A stretch of 6,192 bases of DNA. Origin: CAIKZZ01 sp035524595 (GTDB lineage Bacteria; Pseudomonadota; Gammaproteobacteria; Steroidobacterales; Steroidobacteraceae). Of the stretch, positions 6,057 to 6,192 are shown one piece after another; within the stretch, counting starts at the first letter, position 1, and the number at the start of each line of letters is the position of its first letter. Made by a program: the position numbers and the translations under genes. The stretch lies in assembly GCA_035524595.1 (NCBI GenBank), contig DATKOP010000076.1, positions 1 through 6,192 on the forward strand. The letters run 5' to 3'. The notes beneath the pieces are model-generated. The model was given only the letters and a program-made list of their open reading frames with translations. It was not told the DNA's origin and did no database searches.

Positions 6057-6192
6057 GGCGCCTTCCCGGCGCGCTCCCCGGCGCGCGTATAGAAGGTGCC
6101 CGTCAGCGCCAGCATCTTCGAGTAGCCGAGTGCATCGGCCGGGGTCCACTCGCCGGCGGCCTCGCCGTAGACGCCCTTCGAGGCCGCCATCA
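6053..6192 (-). CDS. argG: Argininosuccinate synthase, C-terminal tail (partial; 5' part outside window)
   Basis: Only the last 46 complete codons are present, ending in TGA at 6055-6053. The tail contains KGVYGEAAGEWTPADALGY, which I recognise as the conserved C-terminal region of argininosuccinate synthase, followed by the family-typical FYTRAGE. The enzyme joins citrulline and aspartate at the expense of ATP to give argininosuccinate, the penultimate step of arginine synthesis in the cytoplasm. The catalytic N-terminal ATP-pyrophosphatase domain lies outside the window. The extreme C-terminus holds a small internal duplication (RAGE followed by RAGK) encoded by a 12-base near-tandem repeat. 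The stop codon overlaps the GTG start of the next gene by four bases (GTGA). Identity is supported by the motif and by the arg genes that follow; the frame was read by hand because it is open at the window edge. Confidence 0.93.
   Translation of the reverse strand, partial: MAASKGVYGEAAGEWTPADALGYSKMLALTGTFYTRAGERAGKAP
6065..6086. repeat. Direct repeat, 10 identical bases at 12-base period, in the argG tail
   Basis: CCCGGCGCGC occurs at 6065-6074 and again at 6077-6086. On the minus strand it encodes two successive RAG(E/K) units at the C-terminus of argininosuccinate synthase. It looks like a small in-frame slippage duplication in a tolerant tail. Confidence 0.6.

Noticed and set aside
4575..6092. 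Plus-strand open frame of 505 codons opposite the unnamed P-loop gene
   Set aside because: It starts with a run of Arg-rich residues and continues with His/Asp/Arg repeats typical of antisense translation of GC-rich genes.
6057..6149. Upstream ATG giving the unnamed P-loop protein 31 more residues
   Set aside because: The extension lies wholly inside argG and is Arg/Ala-rich; the GTG overlapping the argG stop matches the overlap pattern of the rest of the operon.
1..6192. tRNA, rRNA, CRISPR, insertion sequence or phage signal
   Set aside because: None seen. No spaced repeats, transposase motifs or long terminal inverted repeats, and almost no non-coding DNA to hold an RNA gene.

Overview
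The window is a very GC-rich piece of bacterial chromosome (third codon positions almost always G or C) that is essentially all coding. Every real gene lies on the minus strand, so it reads from right to left. It is an arginine biosynthesis operon in the order argG (3' end only), an unnamed P-loop gene (called argX here for convenience), argC, argD, an argF'-type transcarbamylase, argB and argH (5' part only). The long plus-strand open frames are shadows produced by the base composition.

Layout on the + coordinates: 6192-6053 is the C-terminal tail of argininosuccinate synthase. 6056-4971 is a 361-residue protein with an unrecognised N-terminal half and a C-terminal P-loop domain. 4974-3913 is N-acyl-gamma-glutamyl-phosphate reductase, 3903-2746 the PLP-dependent N-acylornithine aminotransferase, and 2749-1748 a transcarbamylase of the N-acetyl/N-succinylornithine type. 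1708-770 is N-acylglutamate kinase, and 773-1 is the N-terminal part of argininosuccinate lyase. Four of the six junctions are 4-base start/stop overlaps (GTGA or ATGA), one has a 9-base gap and one a 39-base gap, so this is one tightly coupled transcription unit. Its promoter must lie upstream, beyond position 6192.

Pathway logic: argB, argC and argD carry acyl-glutamate to acyl-ornithine. The transcarbamylase is not an ordinary ornithine carbamoyltransferase: it belongs to the group that carbamoylates N-acylornithine, giving N-acylcitrulline. A deacylase then has to release citrulline for argG and argH. Two steps have no recognised gene in the window: the first acylation of glutamate (argA/argJ) and the deacylation of acylcitrulline (argE'-like).

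Two points deserve attention. First, the unnamed P-loop protein is translationally coupled between argG and argC, and its C-terminal half carries a motif series resembling the DUF1611 (D-glutamate N-acetyltransferase-like) P-loop domain. That makes it a candidate for the missing glutamate N-acyltransferase. Second, residue 92 of the transcarbamylase is alanine where the N-acetylornithine enzyme of Xanthomonas has glutamate, which points towards N-succinylornithine as substrate, as in Bacteroides. The host cannot be named from the sequence. Use of the acylornithine transcarbamylase route together with very high GC suggests a non-model Gram-negative lineage (for example Gemmatimonadota, Acidobacteriota or a Xanthomonadales relative), but this is a guess.
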